A program made the translations under genes and the position numbers. DNA of 64,000 bases from Shewanella aquimarina (GTDB lineage Bacteria > Pseudomonadota > Gammaproteobacteria > Enterobacterales > Shewanellaceae), in NCBI RefSeq assembly GCF_023349185.1, contig NZ_JAKIKY010000002.1, positions 186,001 through 250,000 of the forward strand, given 5' to 3'. Shown piece after piece: positions 47,329 through 55,352 of the stretch. Under the pieces are notes generated by a model. That model was given only the letters and a program-made list of their open reading frames with translations, did not search any database and was not told the origin of the DNA. Numbering within the stretch: position 1 is the stretch's first letter; every line of letters begins with the position of its first letter.

Positions 47329-48153
47329 ATGAGATTAAGGGTTAACCTCTGGCTGATACTGGCGTTATGGCTTTGTGTGCCTGGGCTTATGGCGGCGCCT
47401 GCGAAGCGGATCATCGCCTTGTCGCCCCATGGGGTGGAGATGCTGTTTAGTATCGGGGCGGGGGATAGGGTGGTTGCGACCACAGATCATGCCGATTTTC
47501 CCGATGCGGCCAAGGCGATCCCGCGGATCGGCGGCTACTACGGCATACAGATAGAGAAAGTTATCGAGCTGGACCCGGATCTGATTGTCATCTGGGGCGG
47601 CGGCAACAAGCGCGAGGATATCGAGCGCCTGACTCAGCTGGGTTATCCCATCTATAACAGCGACCCTAAGACGCTGGAGGCGGTGGCTGACGATCTGCTG
47701 GCGCTGGGCAAGTTGACTGGCAAGGAGCGCGAAGCGGAGCGAGTGGCCGAGCAGTACCTTATCGGCCTAAAGGCGCTCAGCAAGGAAAATCGGGCCAAGG
47801 CGGCGGTGCGGGTCTTCTATCAGCTCTGGTCAGTGCCCCTGATGACGGTGGCCGAGGGTAGTTGGATAGAGCAGATCATCCAGGTCTGCCACGGCGAGAA
47901 TGTGTTTAGCGACGCGGGGAACGAGTATCCCCAGGTGAGCCTGGAGGCTGTGCTGCTAAAGCAACCTCAGGTGATATTGCAGAGTCAGGACGAGGGTAAT
48001 GTGCGCGGCATCGACTGGTCTGCCTGGCAGGAGATCCCGGCGGTGAAGCAGCGCCACATCTATCAACTGGATGCCGACCTCTTGCATCGGGCGACTCCAA
48101 GGGCCATCTTAGGGATTGAATCTTTGTGCAAGGCCCTGGACAAGGTGAGATAA
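47329..48153 (+). CDS. btuF: Cobalamin/corrinoid-binding periplasmic protein
   Basis: A 274-residue ABC substrate-binding protein. Signal peptide MRLRVNLWLILALWLCVPGL, cleaved about MAA. The class III fold begins with RIIALSPHGVEMLFSIGAGD, and LDPDLIVIWGGG and VFYQLWSVPLMTVAEGSWI fit the BtuF group. It lies downstream of the cob operon but is separated from cobO by 320 bp of repeats, so it may have its own promoter or depend on read-through. Partner of BtuC and BtuD above. Confidence 0.9.
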   Translation: MRLRVNLWLILALWLCVPGLMAAPAKRIIALSPHGVEMLFSIGAGDRVVATTDHADFPDAAKAIPRIGGYYGIQIEKVIELDPDLIVIWGGGNKREDIERLTQLGYPIYNSDPKTLEAVADDLLALGKLTGKEREAERVAEQYLIGLKALSKENRAKAAVRVFYQLWSVPLMTVAEGSWIEQIIQVCHGENVFSDAGNEYPQVSLEAVLLKQPQVILQSQDEGNVRGIDWSAWQEIPAVKQRHIYQLDADLLHRATPRAILGIESLCKALDKVR

Positions 48154-48198
48154 ATACAAACTAAAGCTAAAACAATGCGCTAAACAAAAAGGAGATAA

Positions 48199-48585
48199 AT
48201 GATGACTATGCTACTGGCCTGCTTACTCTTTGCCATGTTGCTTCCCTACCTGGCCAAGGTACCCGTGGCCATGGCGATGGCAAAGCAGGGTGGCTATGAC
48301 AATGCCTATCCCAGAACTCAGCAGGCTCAGCTGACCGGCTTCGGCGCCCGCGCCTTGGCGGCACACCAGAACGCCTTCGAGTCCCTGCTGATCTTCGCCG
48401 TGGCGGCGCTGACCGTGATTGCACGGGACAAGGTCGACGACACTGTCGGTCTGTTAGCCCTGGTGCATGTGCTGGCAAGATGTGCCTATCATCTCCTCTA
48501 CCTGCTGGATAAGAGCACCCTGCGTTCGCTTTCCTGGTTCGTGGCCATCATCGCCGCCTTCGCCATCTTCGCTCGGGCGTTTTAA
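48199..48585 (+). CDS. MAPEG family membrane protein
   Basis: A 128-residue protein with four hydrophobic helices. RALAAHQNAFESLLIFAVA carries the MAPEG signature (glutathione-binding helix, N-x-FE) and ARCAYHLLYLLDKSTLRSL follows. Bacterial MAPEG proteins are mostly uncharacterised; some have glutathione transferase activity. Two adjacent ATGs (48199, 48202) follow AAAGGAGATAA. 45 bp after btuF, possibly the last gene of that transcript. Confidence 0.88.
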   Translation: MMTMLLACLLFAMLLPYLAKVPVAMAMAKQGGYDNAYPRTQQAQLTGFGARALAAHQNAFESLLIFAVAALTVIARDKVDDTVGLLALVHVLARCAYHLLYLLDKSTLRSLSWFVAIIAAFAIFARAF

Positions 48586-48711
48586 CTCCTTCCTCAATGC
48601 CCACTCAGTGGGTTCGCTATGAGAGCAGCCCTTTACCCTCTGTCGTTGGGGCTGACGCTTATTAGCTCGCTAATCTTCCAAGCGTTTTAACGCTCTATCA
48701 GGTTTTCTCCT

Positions 48712-48824
48712 GTGTCCGTACTTTCTCGTCTGTCCGGCTTTCCTCATATGCGGACACTCGGGGAAAATGACCGGACACTTTTGCGGGTGTCCGCGGACAC
48801 TTTCATGGAATACTTAGCGGACAT
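48712..48824. promoter_or_regulatory. Cluster of CGGACAC motifs (candidate enhancer sites for the NtrC-type regulator)
   Basis: GTGTCCG (48712-48718), TGTCCG (48731-48736), CGGACAC (48751-48757), CGGACAC (48772-48778), the perfect palindrome GTGTCCGCGGACAC (48787-48800) and CGGACAT (48818-48824). Starts of the first four are about 20 bp apart, two helical turns. One further CGGACAC is at 48913-48919, downstream of the predicted transcription start. They lie 40-150 bp upstream of a sigma-54-type promoter, the usual place for enhancer sites. Confidence 0.75.
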
Positions 48825-48862
48825 CTTTGTCTAAGCTGTTGAAAATTACCGAATATAAAAGT

Positions 48863-48877
48863 TGGCACGGCAATTGT
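48863..48877 (+). promoter_or_regulatory. Sigma-54 (-24/-12) promoter of the efflux operon
   Basis: TGGCACGGCAATTGT matches the RpoN consensus TGGCAC-N5-TTGC with GT in place of GC at -12. The GG and the -12 G are spaced correctly (ten bases between). Transcription should begin near 48888, about 47 bp before the adaptor ATG. An NtrC-type activator is encoded at the end of the same locus. Confidence 0.8.
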
Positions 48878-48934
48878 AATCCTAATGGGCAGAAATCGAC
48901 TCGGTCGAGTAACGGACACTGTTAGGGATAAACA

Positions 48935-50197
48935 ATGATTAAAGATACCAGCGCACAAGATAAGCAAGTTGCCCCCAGCCTGGGACGTCGCATCAAATGG
49001 CCTGTCACTATCGGCGCAGGCGTTCTCCTGGTTTCTGGTCTGGTGTGGGCCAGCGTCAGCGGCAGCAGCGTGAGCGAGTCTATCGACCGTAGTGAGCTGC
49101 GTTTTGCCACCCTGGAGCGCGGCACCTTAGTGCGTGACATCGCCTCTACCGGCAAGATAGTCGCCGCCAATGCCCCTATCCTCTACGCCCCAGAGAAGGG
49201 CACAGTGACCCTAATCGCCAACCCGGGTGACAAGGTGGAGCAGGGCCAGGTGGTCGCCACCATAGAGAGCCACAGCCTGACCAACAACCTCAAGCAGCAA
49301 CAGGCGCTGCTGGAAGGGATGCAGAGCAGCCTGGAGCGTGCCCGTCTCGACGCCCGCCGCGATCAGCTTAAGGCGATACAGACCCTGGACATGGCCAAGG
49401 TGGATCTCGAGGCGGCGGATCGCGAGAGTCGCCGTGGCGACCAGCTGATCGAGTCTAGCCTGATCTCTAAGATAGATTATGAGAAGAGCAAGGATGAGCT
49501 GCACAAGGCCAAACTGCTCTACGCTCACGCCCAACAGGAAGCCGAGCTGATGAAAGATACCTTGAGTTTTGAGCTGAAGAACAAGGCCTCAGAGGTGGCT
49601 CGCCAGGCTCTGGTAGTCGCCGAGCTCGAACGCCAGGTGGCGGCGCTGAATATCATCGCACCCGTCGGCGGCATCATAGGTAACTGGCTGACGGAGCAGA
49701 AGGCCCGTATCGGTCAGAGCCAGCCCATATTGACCGTGGTGGATCTGAGCGCCTTCGAGGCCGAGCTGGCGGTGCCAGAATCCTACGCCGACGAGCTGGG
49801 GATTGGCATGGATGTCGAGCTTAACTTCGGCGGCCAACTGGTGATGGGTAAGCTGTCGGCCATCTCTCCCGAGGTGCGCAACCGTGAGGTGACTACCCGA
49901 GTGCGCTTCGAGCAGCAAGTTGCCCTGCACCTGCGTCAGAACCAGCGTCTGTCGGCCCGCGTCTTACTGGAAAATCGTCCCGACGTGCTCATGGTCAAGC
50001 GTGGCCCCTTCGTCAACAGTGGCGGCGGCACCCTGGTCTATGCCGTCAAGAACGACCTAGCCGAGCGCACCGAGATCCAACTGGGTGCCCGCAGCATGAG
50101 CCACATAGAGGTGGTCTCGGGCGGTGAGGTCGGCGACCAGTGGATCATCTCCTCCACCGACGCCTTTAAGAACGCCGAACAAGTATTGATCCGCTAA
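48935..50197 (+). CDS. Efflux membrane fusion protein (MacA/HlyD type)
   Basis: A 420-residue periplasmic adaptor. One membrane anchor (about residues 24-42, GAGVLLVSGLVWASVSG) is followed by a lipoyl half (YAPEKGTVTLIANPGDKVEQ), a long coiled-coil hairpin (about 105-235), the second lipoyl half (IIAPVGGIIGNWLTE) and beta-barrel domains. It should bridge an ABC exporter to an outer-membrane channel of the TolC type. First gene behind the sigma-54 promoter; TTAGGGA precedes the ATG. Confidence 0.92.
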   Translation: MIKDTSAQDKQVAPSLGRRIKWPVTIGAGVLLVSGLVWASVSGSSVSESIDRSELRFATLERGTLVRDIASTGKIVAANAPILYAPEKGTVTLIANPGDKVEQGQVVATIESHSLTNNLKQQQALLEGMQSSLERARLDARRDQLKAIQTLDMAKVDLEAADRESRRGDQLIESSLISKIDYEKSKDELHKAKLLYAHAQQEAELMKDTLSFELKNKASEVARQALVVAELERQVAALNIIAPVGGIIGNWLTEQKARIGQSQPILTVVDLSAFEAELAVPESYADELGIGMDVELNFGGQLVMGKLSAISPEVRNREVTTRVRFEQQVALHLRQNQRLSARVLLENRPDVLMVKRGPFVNSGGGTLVYAVKNDLAERTEIQLGARSMSHIEVVSGGEVGDQWIISSTDAFKNAEQVLIR

Positions 50198-50208
50198 GGA
50201 GCGAAGCG

Positions 50209-50445
50209 ATGAAGACCCTGATGATAAAGCTACATCCAGAACGAGTGGTCGCAGGACTGGCGCTATTACTCCTGCTGGTGGCGACTCAGGTCTATACCCA
50301 GGATGCATCAGACTGGTTTCTGCTCGGGCTCAACATATTAGAAGCGACCGGCATGCACGGGCAGCCGGTCGATAGTAACCAACTTCCCGACGTCGCCAGA
50401 GTTGGCGGTGATTTAACTCAATGGTTATTGGCCCGATTGTCCTAG
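50209..50445 (+). CDS. Small membrane-anchored protein in efflux operon
   Basis: A 78-residue protein starting 11 bp after the adaptor, behind AAGGAGCG. One hydrophobic helix (about residues 13-30, VVAGLALLLLLVATQVY) and a polar tail containing ILEATGMHGQPVDSNQLPDV. It may be an uncleaved signal anchor or a signal peptide. No family recognised. Its position between adaptor and ATPase suggests an accessory subunit of the exporter. Confidence 0.65.
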   Translation: MKTLMIKLHPERVVAGLALLLLLVATQVYTQDASDWFLLGLNILEATGMHGQPVDSNQLPDVARVGGDLTQWLLARLS

Positions 50446-50509
50446 TCCGTCCGGGCATAGGTGTAATAACAAACTGAATAACGCGATACAAAAACAAAGG
50501 ATACAACCC

Positions 50510-51232
50510 ATGTTAACGATGAAAAATATCAACAAGGTGTTTAAAACGGATTTGGTGGAAACCCATGCGTTACGGGATTTCAATCTCGAGGTTAAGGAAG
50601 GTGAGTTTGTCGCCGTCACCGGGCCGTCTGGCTCGGGCAAGACCACCTTTCTCAACATCGCCGGCCTGTTAGAGGGCTTTACCAACGGCGAATATCATCT
50701 GGACGATGTCAACATCTCTAACCTGAGCGATAACAAGGCAGCCGCCATTCGCAACGAGAAGATAGGCTTCATCTTTCAGGGCTTTAACCTGATCCCCGAC
50801 CTTAACTTGGCGGAGAATGTCGAGGTGCCACTGCGTTACCGCGGCTTCAACGCCAAGGAGCGTCAGCGCCGCGTGAAGGCCGCGCTGGAGCAAGTGGGCC
50901 TGGGGGCACGTATGAAGCATCTGCCATCACAACTTTCCGGTGGTCAGCAGCAGCGTGTGGCGATTGCCCGCGCCCTGGCTGGCGAACCAAGATTTCTCCT
51001 CGCCGACGAGCCAACAGGTAACTTGGACAGCCTGATGGCTCGTCAGGTGATGGAGCTTTTAGAAGAGATCAACAAGGCGGGCACCACCATCATCATGGTG
51101 ACCCACGATCCCGAATTGGCGCGCCGCGCCCAGCGCAACATTCAGATCGTCGACGGTCAGGTGTGTGACTTCACCCTGTACCAGGGCGGTCAGTCGCACC
51201 TGGTCGATACGGCCGAAAAAGTGGCCAGCTAA
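50510..51232 (+). CDS. ABC transporter ATPase (MacB/LolD type)
   Basis: A 240-residue ATPase. Walker A is GPSGSGKTTFLN (about residues 38-49), the Q-loop is FIFQGFNLIPDLNLAENVEV, the signature LSGGQQQRVAIARALAG and Walker B RFLLADEPTGNLDS. These are typical of the MacB/FtsE/LolD group, which works with FtsX-like permeases. The two permeases follow at once. Confidence 0.95.
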   Translation: MLTMKNINKVFKTDLVETHALRDFNLEVKEGEFVAVTGPSGSGKTTFLNIAGLLEGFTNGEYHLDDVNISNLSDNKAAAIRNEKIGFIFQGFNLIPDLNLAENVEVPLRYRGFNAKERQRRVKAALEQVGLGARMKHLPSQLSGGQQQRVAIARALAGEPRFLLADEPTGNLDSLMARQVMELLEEINKAGTTIIMVTHDPELARRAQRNIQIVDGQVCDFTLYQGGQSHLVDTAEKVAS

Positions 51233-51243
51233 GGAGAGTAAGC

Positions 51244-52554
51244 ATGTTTCTATATTACGTCGATCTCGCCTGGCGCAGCATACGCAAGACGCCGATTCTG
51301 TCGCTGCTCATGGTGCTGGCCATCTCTGTGGGGATAGGCATCACCATCACCACGCTGAACGTCTACAGCATGATGGCCTATAACCCGGCCGGTGAGCGCT
51401 CCGAGCAGCTTAACGCGATTCAGCTCTGGTCACAGGGGCCGGACACCTGGGATGACTTTCATCGCCTGGTTACCTACCAGGATGCGATGAACCTGCGTAA
51501 GGGCAATGTGGCTAATGCCCAGGCGGCCATGTTCCGTAGCGGCATGGCGGTGCAGACAGACAACCCAGAGGTACTGCCCAGGCTGCAAGGCATCAGGGTG
51601 ACCGACGGCGATTTCTTCAAGATGTTTGAGGTGCCCTTTGTCTATGGTAATCGCTGGGACAAGGCGGTGGACCTAGATCCTGCCTATCAGGCGGTGATTG
51701 GCGAGAAGCTCAACCAGAAGCTGTTTGGCGGCGAGAATAGCGTCGGCAAGACCATCTACCTCAACCGTAAGCCCTATCAGGTGGTGGGGGTGATTGGCGA
51801 CTGGAATCCTCAGCCTAAGTATTACGATCCGACCAGTGGCGCCTTCGCCAAATCGGAGCAGATCTATATTCCCTTTTCGCTGTCGGCAACCGAGGAATTT
51901 AGCGTCTGGGGTAACTCCTCAGGTTGGAAACATGAGCCGATGAACAACTATCAGGACAGGTTGAATTCGGAGAAGGTGTGGTTGGAATACTGGACCTATC
52001 TGCCGAGCGCCGAAGATCGCGCCGCCTATAAGAACTACTTGGCCAACTATGTGGAGCAGCAGAAGGAGCTGGGCCGCTTCACCGACAACAAGTCACCTGT
52101 CGACTCTGTGCTCATGTCTGACGTCGCCGGCTGGCTGGAGCGCAGCCATGTGGTGCCGGAAGATAACAAGATTCTGGTGGGATTGAGTGCCTTGTTCCTC
52201 AGCGTCTGCCTGGTGAACATCCTCGGCTTGATGCTGACCAAGTTTCTCAAGCGTGCGCCAGAGGTGGGTGTCAGACGTGCCATCGGCGCCAGCCGTGGAC
52301 AGATCTTCTCTCAGTACATGGTGGAAGTGGGCGTCATCGGCCTGTTTGGTGGCCTGGTGGGACTCTTGTGGGCCTGGGGCGCCCTCTATGCCCTGTCGGC
52401 ACGCTTCGGCGTCGCCGAGGGACTGACCCATCTCTCCATGAGCATGTGGTTGATCACCCCCACCATCGCCGTGGGTACCGCGCTGCTGGCCGGACTCTAT
52501 CCTGCCTGGGTGGTGTGCCGCACTAAACCAAGCGTCTACTTGAAGAGCCAATAA
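51244..52554 (+). CDS. ABC transporter permease (MacB/FtsX type), first
   Basis: A 436-residue permease with four helices: one near residues 17-38, then a large periplasmic MacB-PCD domain (about 45-285), then three near 310-330, 360-380 and 400-425. KFLKRAPEVGVRRAIGASRG is the FtsX-domain hallmark. Unlike MacB, the ATPase is a separate protein. GGAGAG precedes the ATG. Pairs with the permease at 52565. Confidence 0.93.
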   Translation: MFLYYVDLAWRSIRKTPILSLLMVLAISVGIGITITTLNVYSMMAYNPAGERSEQLNAIQLWSQGPDTWDDFHRLVTYQDAMNLRKGNVANAQAAMFRSGMAVQTDNPEVLPRLQGIRVTDGDFFKMFEVPFVYGNRWDKAVDLDPAYQAVIGEKLNQKLFGGENSVGKTIYLNRKPYQVVGVIGDWNPQPKYYDPTSGAFAKSEQIYIPFSLSATEEFSVWGNSSGWKHEPMNNYQDRLNSEKVWLEYWTYLPSAEDRAAYKNYLANYVEQQKELGRFTDNKSPVDSVLMSDVAGWLERSHVVPEDNKILVGLSALFLSVCLVNILGLMLTKFLKRAPEVGVRRAIGASRGQIFSQYMVEVGVIGLFGGLVGLLWAWGALYALSARFGVAEGLTHLSMSMWLITPTIAVGTALLAGLYPAWVVCRTKPSVYLKSQ

Positions 52555-52564
52555 GGGATTGAAA

Positions 52565-53761
52565 ATGCTTAATATTAAACCAATTTTTAGCAGCTTGCTC
52601 CGCAGTAAGAGTGGCCCGGTATTGCTGCTGGTGCAGATAGTTTTGTCGGTGGCCATAGTTGCCAACGCCAGTTTCATTATTCATGAACGTCTCGGGATGA
52701 TGCAGCGTGACTCTGGGATTAATGAAGAGGAGGTGTTGACCTTTAGTGTGTTTAACTTCGACCCCAGCATAGATATCGATCAGCAGAACAAGATAGATCA
52801 GCAGATCCTTCGCGCTTTGCCTAACGTGCAGGCGGCCACCTCCACTAACATGTTGCCCCTGAGCGGCAGTGGCTGGTCGAGTACCCTGAATATGGGGCCA
52901 GATCCTGAGACGGCTAAGTCTACACCTCAATATGCCATGTATCTGGGCACCGAACACACCATCAAGACGCTGGGGCTCAAGCTCATCGAGGGACGTAACT
53001 TCTACGCCGATGAGATCAATAAGAGCGTCAACGATCCCGGTAAATTGATGATCATCTCCAAGGCATTGGCTGAGACGGTGTGGCCGGACGAGTCGGCCAT
53101 TGGCAAGCTACTCTATATCGATGACGAGCAGCTCGAGGTGATCGGCGTGGTGGAGAAGTTCCAGGGTGCCTGGGTCGACAGCGACGATTTGGAATACAGT
53201 GTGATCCATAATGTCGATTTTGCGGGATATACCTACATGGTGCGCGCCGCGGCCAGCCAACATGAGGCGCTGCAGGATGCCATCGTCAAGGCGCTGATGA
53301 AGGAGAATCCTAATCGGGTGATCGATGACTTCCAGTCTGTCGCCGAAGTGAAGAAGCGCTCCTACCGGGATCATGAGCTGATGATAACCGTGCTCTCCAT
53401 GATGGTGGTCTTGCTGCTGTTGATCACGAGTCTGGGGCTGACAGGTATGGTGATGTTCAACATCCAGCGTCGCACCAAGCAGATAGGTACCCGCCGCGCG
53501 TTAGGCGCTACCAAGGGGGATATCCTCAGCCTCTTCCTGGTGGAGAATTACCTCATCTGTATCTCGGGAGGGGTGTTAGGCGCCTGTCTGGCGGTACTGC
53601 TTGGACAACAGCTGATGAAATACTATGACCTGCCACAGCTCAACCTCTTCTATCCGGTCGTGACGGTAGTGGGTATGATGCTGGTGACCACCATTGCCGT
53701 GGTATTGCCGGCGCGCAAGGCGGCCAACATCTCGCCGGCCATGGCAACCCGCAGCGTCTAA
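52565..53761 (+). CDS. ABC transporter permease (MacB/FtsX type), second
   Basis: A 398-residue permease with the same plan as its neighbour: one N-terminal helix, a periplasmic domain (about residues 45-265), three C-terminal helices and the motif RRTKQIGTRRALGATKGDIL. The ATG at 52565 follows AAGGGATTG, 10 bp after the previous stop. Two different permeases imply a heterodimeric channel. Operon end is marked by the hairpin at 53811. Confidence 0.93.
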   Translation: MLNIKPIFSSLLRSKSGPVLLLVQIVLSVAIVANASFIIHERLGMMQRDSGINEEEVLTFSVFNFDPSIDIDQQNKIDQQILRALPNVQAATSTNMLPLSGSGWSSTLNMGPDPETAKSTPQYAMYLGTEHTIKTLGLKLIEGRNFYADEINKSVNDPGKLMIISKALAETVWPDESAIGKLLYIDDEQLEVIGVVEKFQGAWVDSDDLEYSVIHNVDFAGYTYMVRAAASQHEALQDAIVKALMKENPNRVIDDFQSVAEVKKRSYRDHELMITVLSMMVVLLLLITSLGLTGMVMFNIQRRTKQIGTRRALGATKGDILSLFLVENYLICISGGVLGACLAVLLGQQLMKYYDLPQLNLFYPVVTVVGMMLVTTIAVVLPARKAANISPAMATRSV

Positions 53762-53810
53762 GCCTGGTCTTTAACTCACGGCGCTAACCCTGGACGCTAA
53801 ACAGGAGACG

Positions 53811-53860
53811 CCGAAAGCGTTTGCCCTTTTCATCGGCGGCGCTTTCGGTTAGTTTGTTGT
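53811..53860 (+). terminator. Terminator-like hairpin between permease and regulator
   Basis: CCGAAAGCG (53811-53819) and CGCTTTCGG (53840-53848) are perfect partners with a 20-nt loop, followed by a T-rich stretch (TTAGTTTGTTGTTTTT). It probably reduces read-through from the exporter into the regulator genes. Confidence 0.6.
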
Positions 53861-53882
53861 TTTTATGTGAAAATAAGAATAT

Positions 53883-55352
53883 ATGGATACGATTCTCATC
53901 GTCGACGACAATCAGGCTGTATGCAGTGCATTGTCTTTGATGCTCGAACTCAATGGATTTAAGACCCTAACTTGTTTCTCTCCTGAAGACGCGCTGCGCC
54001 TGGTGGCGGAGCAGGAGATCGCCCTGGTGATCCAGGACATGAACTTCACCCAGGACACCACCTCGGGCGAGGAGGGCAAGCGCCTGTTCTACGATATCCG
54101 CGCCAGTCAGCCGCAATTGCCAATCATACTCCTGACCGCCTGGACGCAACTGGAACTGGCGGTAGAGCTGGTCAAAGAGGGCGTCGCCGATTACATGGGC
54201 AAGCCCTGGGACGATGATAAGCTGCTCAACAGTGTCAATAACCTGATCTCACTGCACTCCCTGTCGCGGCAAAATTCTCAGCTGGCCCGCTCCGAGCACC
54301 AGCGGATGTCGGCGATCAAAGATGCCGACCTCTGCGGCATCGTCTTCGGCAGCGGCGCCATGCAGCGCTGTATCGATCTGGCGCTGCAGATCGCTAAGTC
54401 CGATGTCTCTGTGTTGATCACGGGGCCAAACGGTGCCGGTAAGGACAAGCTGGCAGACATACTGCACGCCAACTCGCCCCTCAAACATAAGCCCTTCATC
54501 AAGGTGAATATCGGTGCACTGCCGATGGAGCTGCTGGAGGCCGAACTGTTTGGCGCCGAGGCCGGTGCCTTCACCGGGGCCAACAAGGCACGTATCGGTC
54601 GCTTCGAGGCGGCCGACGGTGGCACCCTGTTTCTCGACGAGATAGGCAACCTGCCGCTATCGGGTCAGGTGAAGCTGCTGCGGGTGTTGCAGACCGGCGA
54701 GTTCGAGCGTCTGGGCAGCCATCAGACCCGTAAGGTTAAGGTGCGGGTGATCAGCGCCACCAACGCGGATCTGGCCGAGGATATCGCCAGCGGTCGTTTC
54801 CGTGAGGATCTCTTCTACCGTCTCAATGTGATCGAGCTGGCCTTGCCGCCCCTCAATCAACGCCAGGACGATATCCTGCCCCTGGTGAATCACTTCATCG
54901 GTCAGGACTTTAGCCTGAGTAAGCCGACCCAGCAGGCGCTGGTGAGCTATCCCTGGCCCGGCAATGTGCGTGAGCTGGAGAATGCCTGTAAGCGGGCGGT
55001 GATCCTGGCCGCCAGCCCGACGCTGACCATGGCCGACTTTGGCTTAAAGCCTGTGAGTGGCGCGTCAGCCACCGCCCCTGAGTCCACGCCGAGTTCGGTC
55101 ATTGCGCAGCAGATTCCAGCTCAGCAATCGGCTCAGCAACAGCCTCTGCAGCAGGGCGGGGGGGCGCAAGTCTCGACTCCCGCCGAGTCCCAGCCTGAAG
55201 CTAACAGGCCTCAGGCCTACGAGCCCACCGGAGCCGATATCGAACTGGCCCTGGCGGAGCATAACGGGGTGATCGCCCGGGTGGCCAAGTCTCTAGGGCT
55301 GAGTCGCCAGGCGCTCTATCGCCGCATGGAAAAATTTGGGATAGAGAAATAA
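53883..55352 (+). CDS. NtrC-family sigma-54 response regulator
   Basis: A 489-residue activator. Receiver domain: IVDDNQ, phosphorylation aspartate D52 in VIQDMNF, lysine in GKPWDDD. AAA+ domain: Walker A TGPNGAGKDKLAD (about 179-191), GAFTGA loop for sigma-54 contact, Walker B TLFLDEIG. A Q/A-rich linker (about 400-440) leads to a Fis-type helix-turn-helix (VIARVAKSLGLSRQALYRRM). No strong ribosome site before the ATG. It most likely drives the sigma-54 promoter at 48863 through the CGGACAC sites. TAATG overlap with the kinase gene. Confidence 0.95.
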   Translation: MDTILIVDDNQAVCSALSLMLELNGFKTLTCFSPEDALRLVAEQEIALVIQDMNFTQDTTSGEEGKRLFYDIRASQPQLPIILLTAWTQLELAVELVKEGVADYMGKPWDDDKLLNSVNNLISLHSLSRQNSQLARSEHQRMSAIKDADLCGIVFGSGAMQRCIDLALQIAKSDVSVLITGPNGAGKDKLADILHANSPLKHKPFIKVNIGALPMELLEAELFGAEAGAFTGANKARIGRFEAADGGTLFLDEIGNLPLSGQVKLLRVLQTGEFERLGSHQTRKVKVRVISATNADLAEDIASGRFREDLFYRLNVIELALPPLNQRQDDILPLVNHFIGQDFSLSKPTQQALVSYPWPGNVRELENACKRAVILAASPTLTMADFGLKPVSGASATAPESTPSSVIAQQIPAQQSAQQQPLQQGGGAQVSTPAESQPEANRPQAYEPTGADIELALAEHNGVIARVAKSLGLSRQALYRRMEKFGIEK

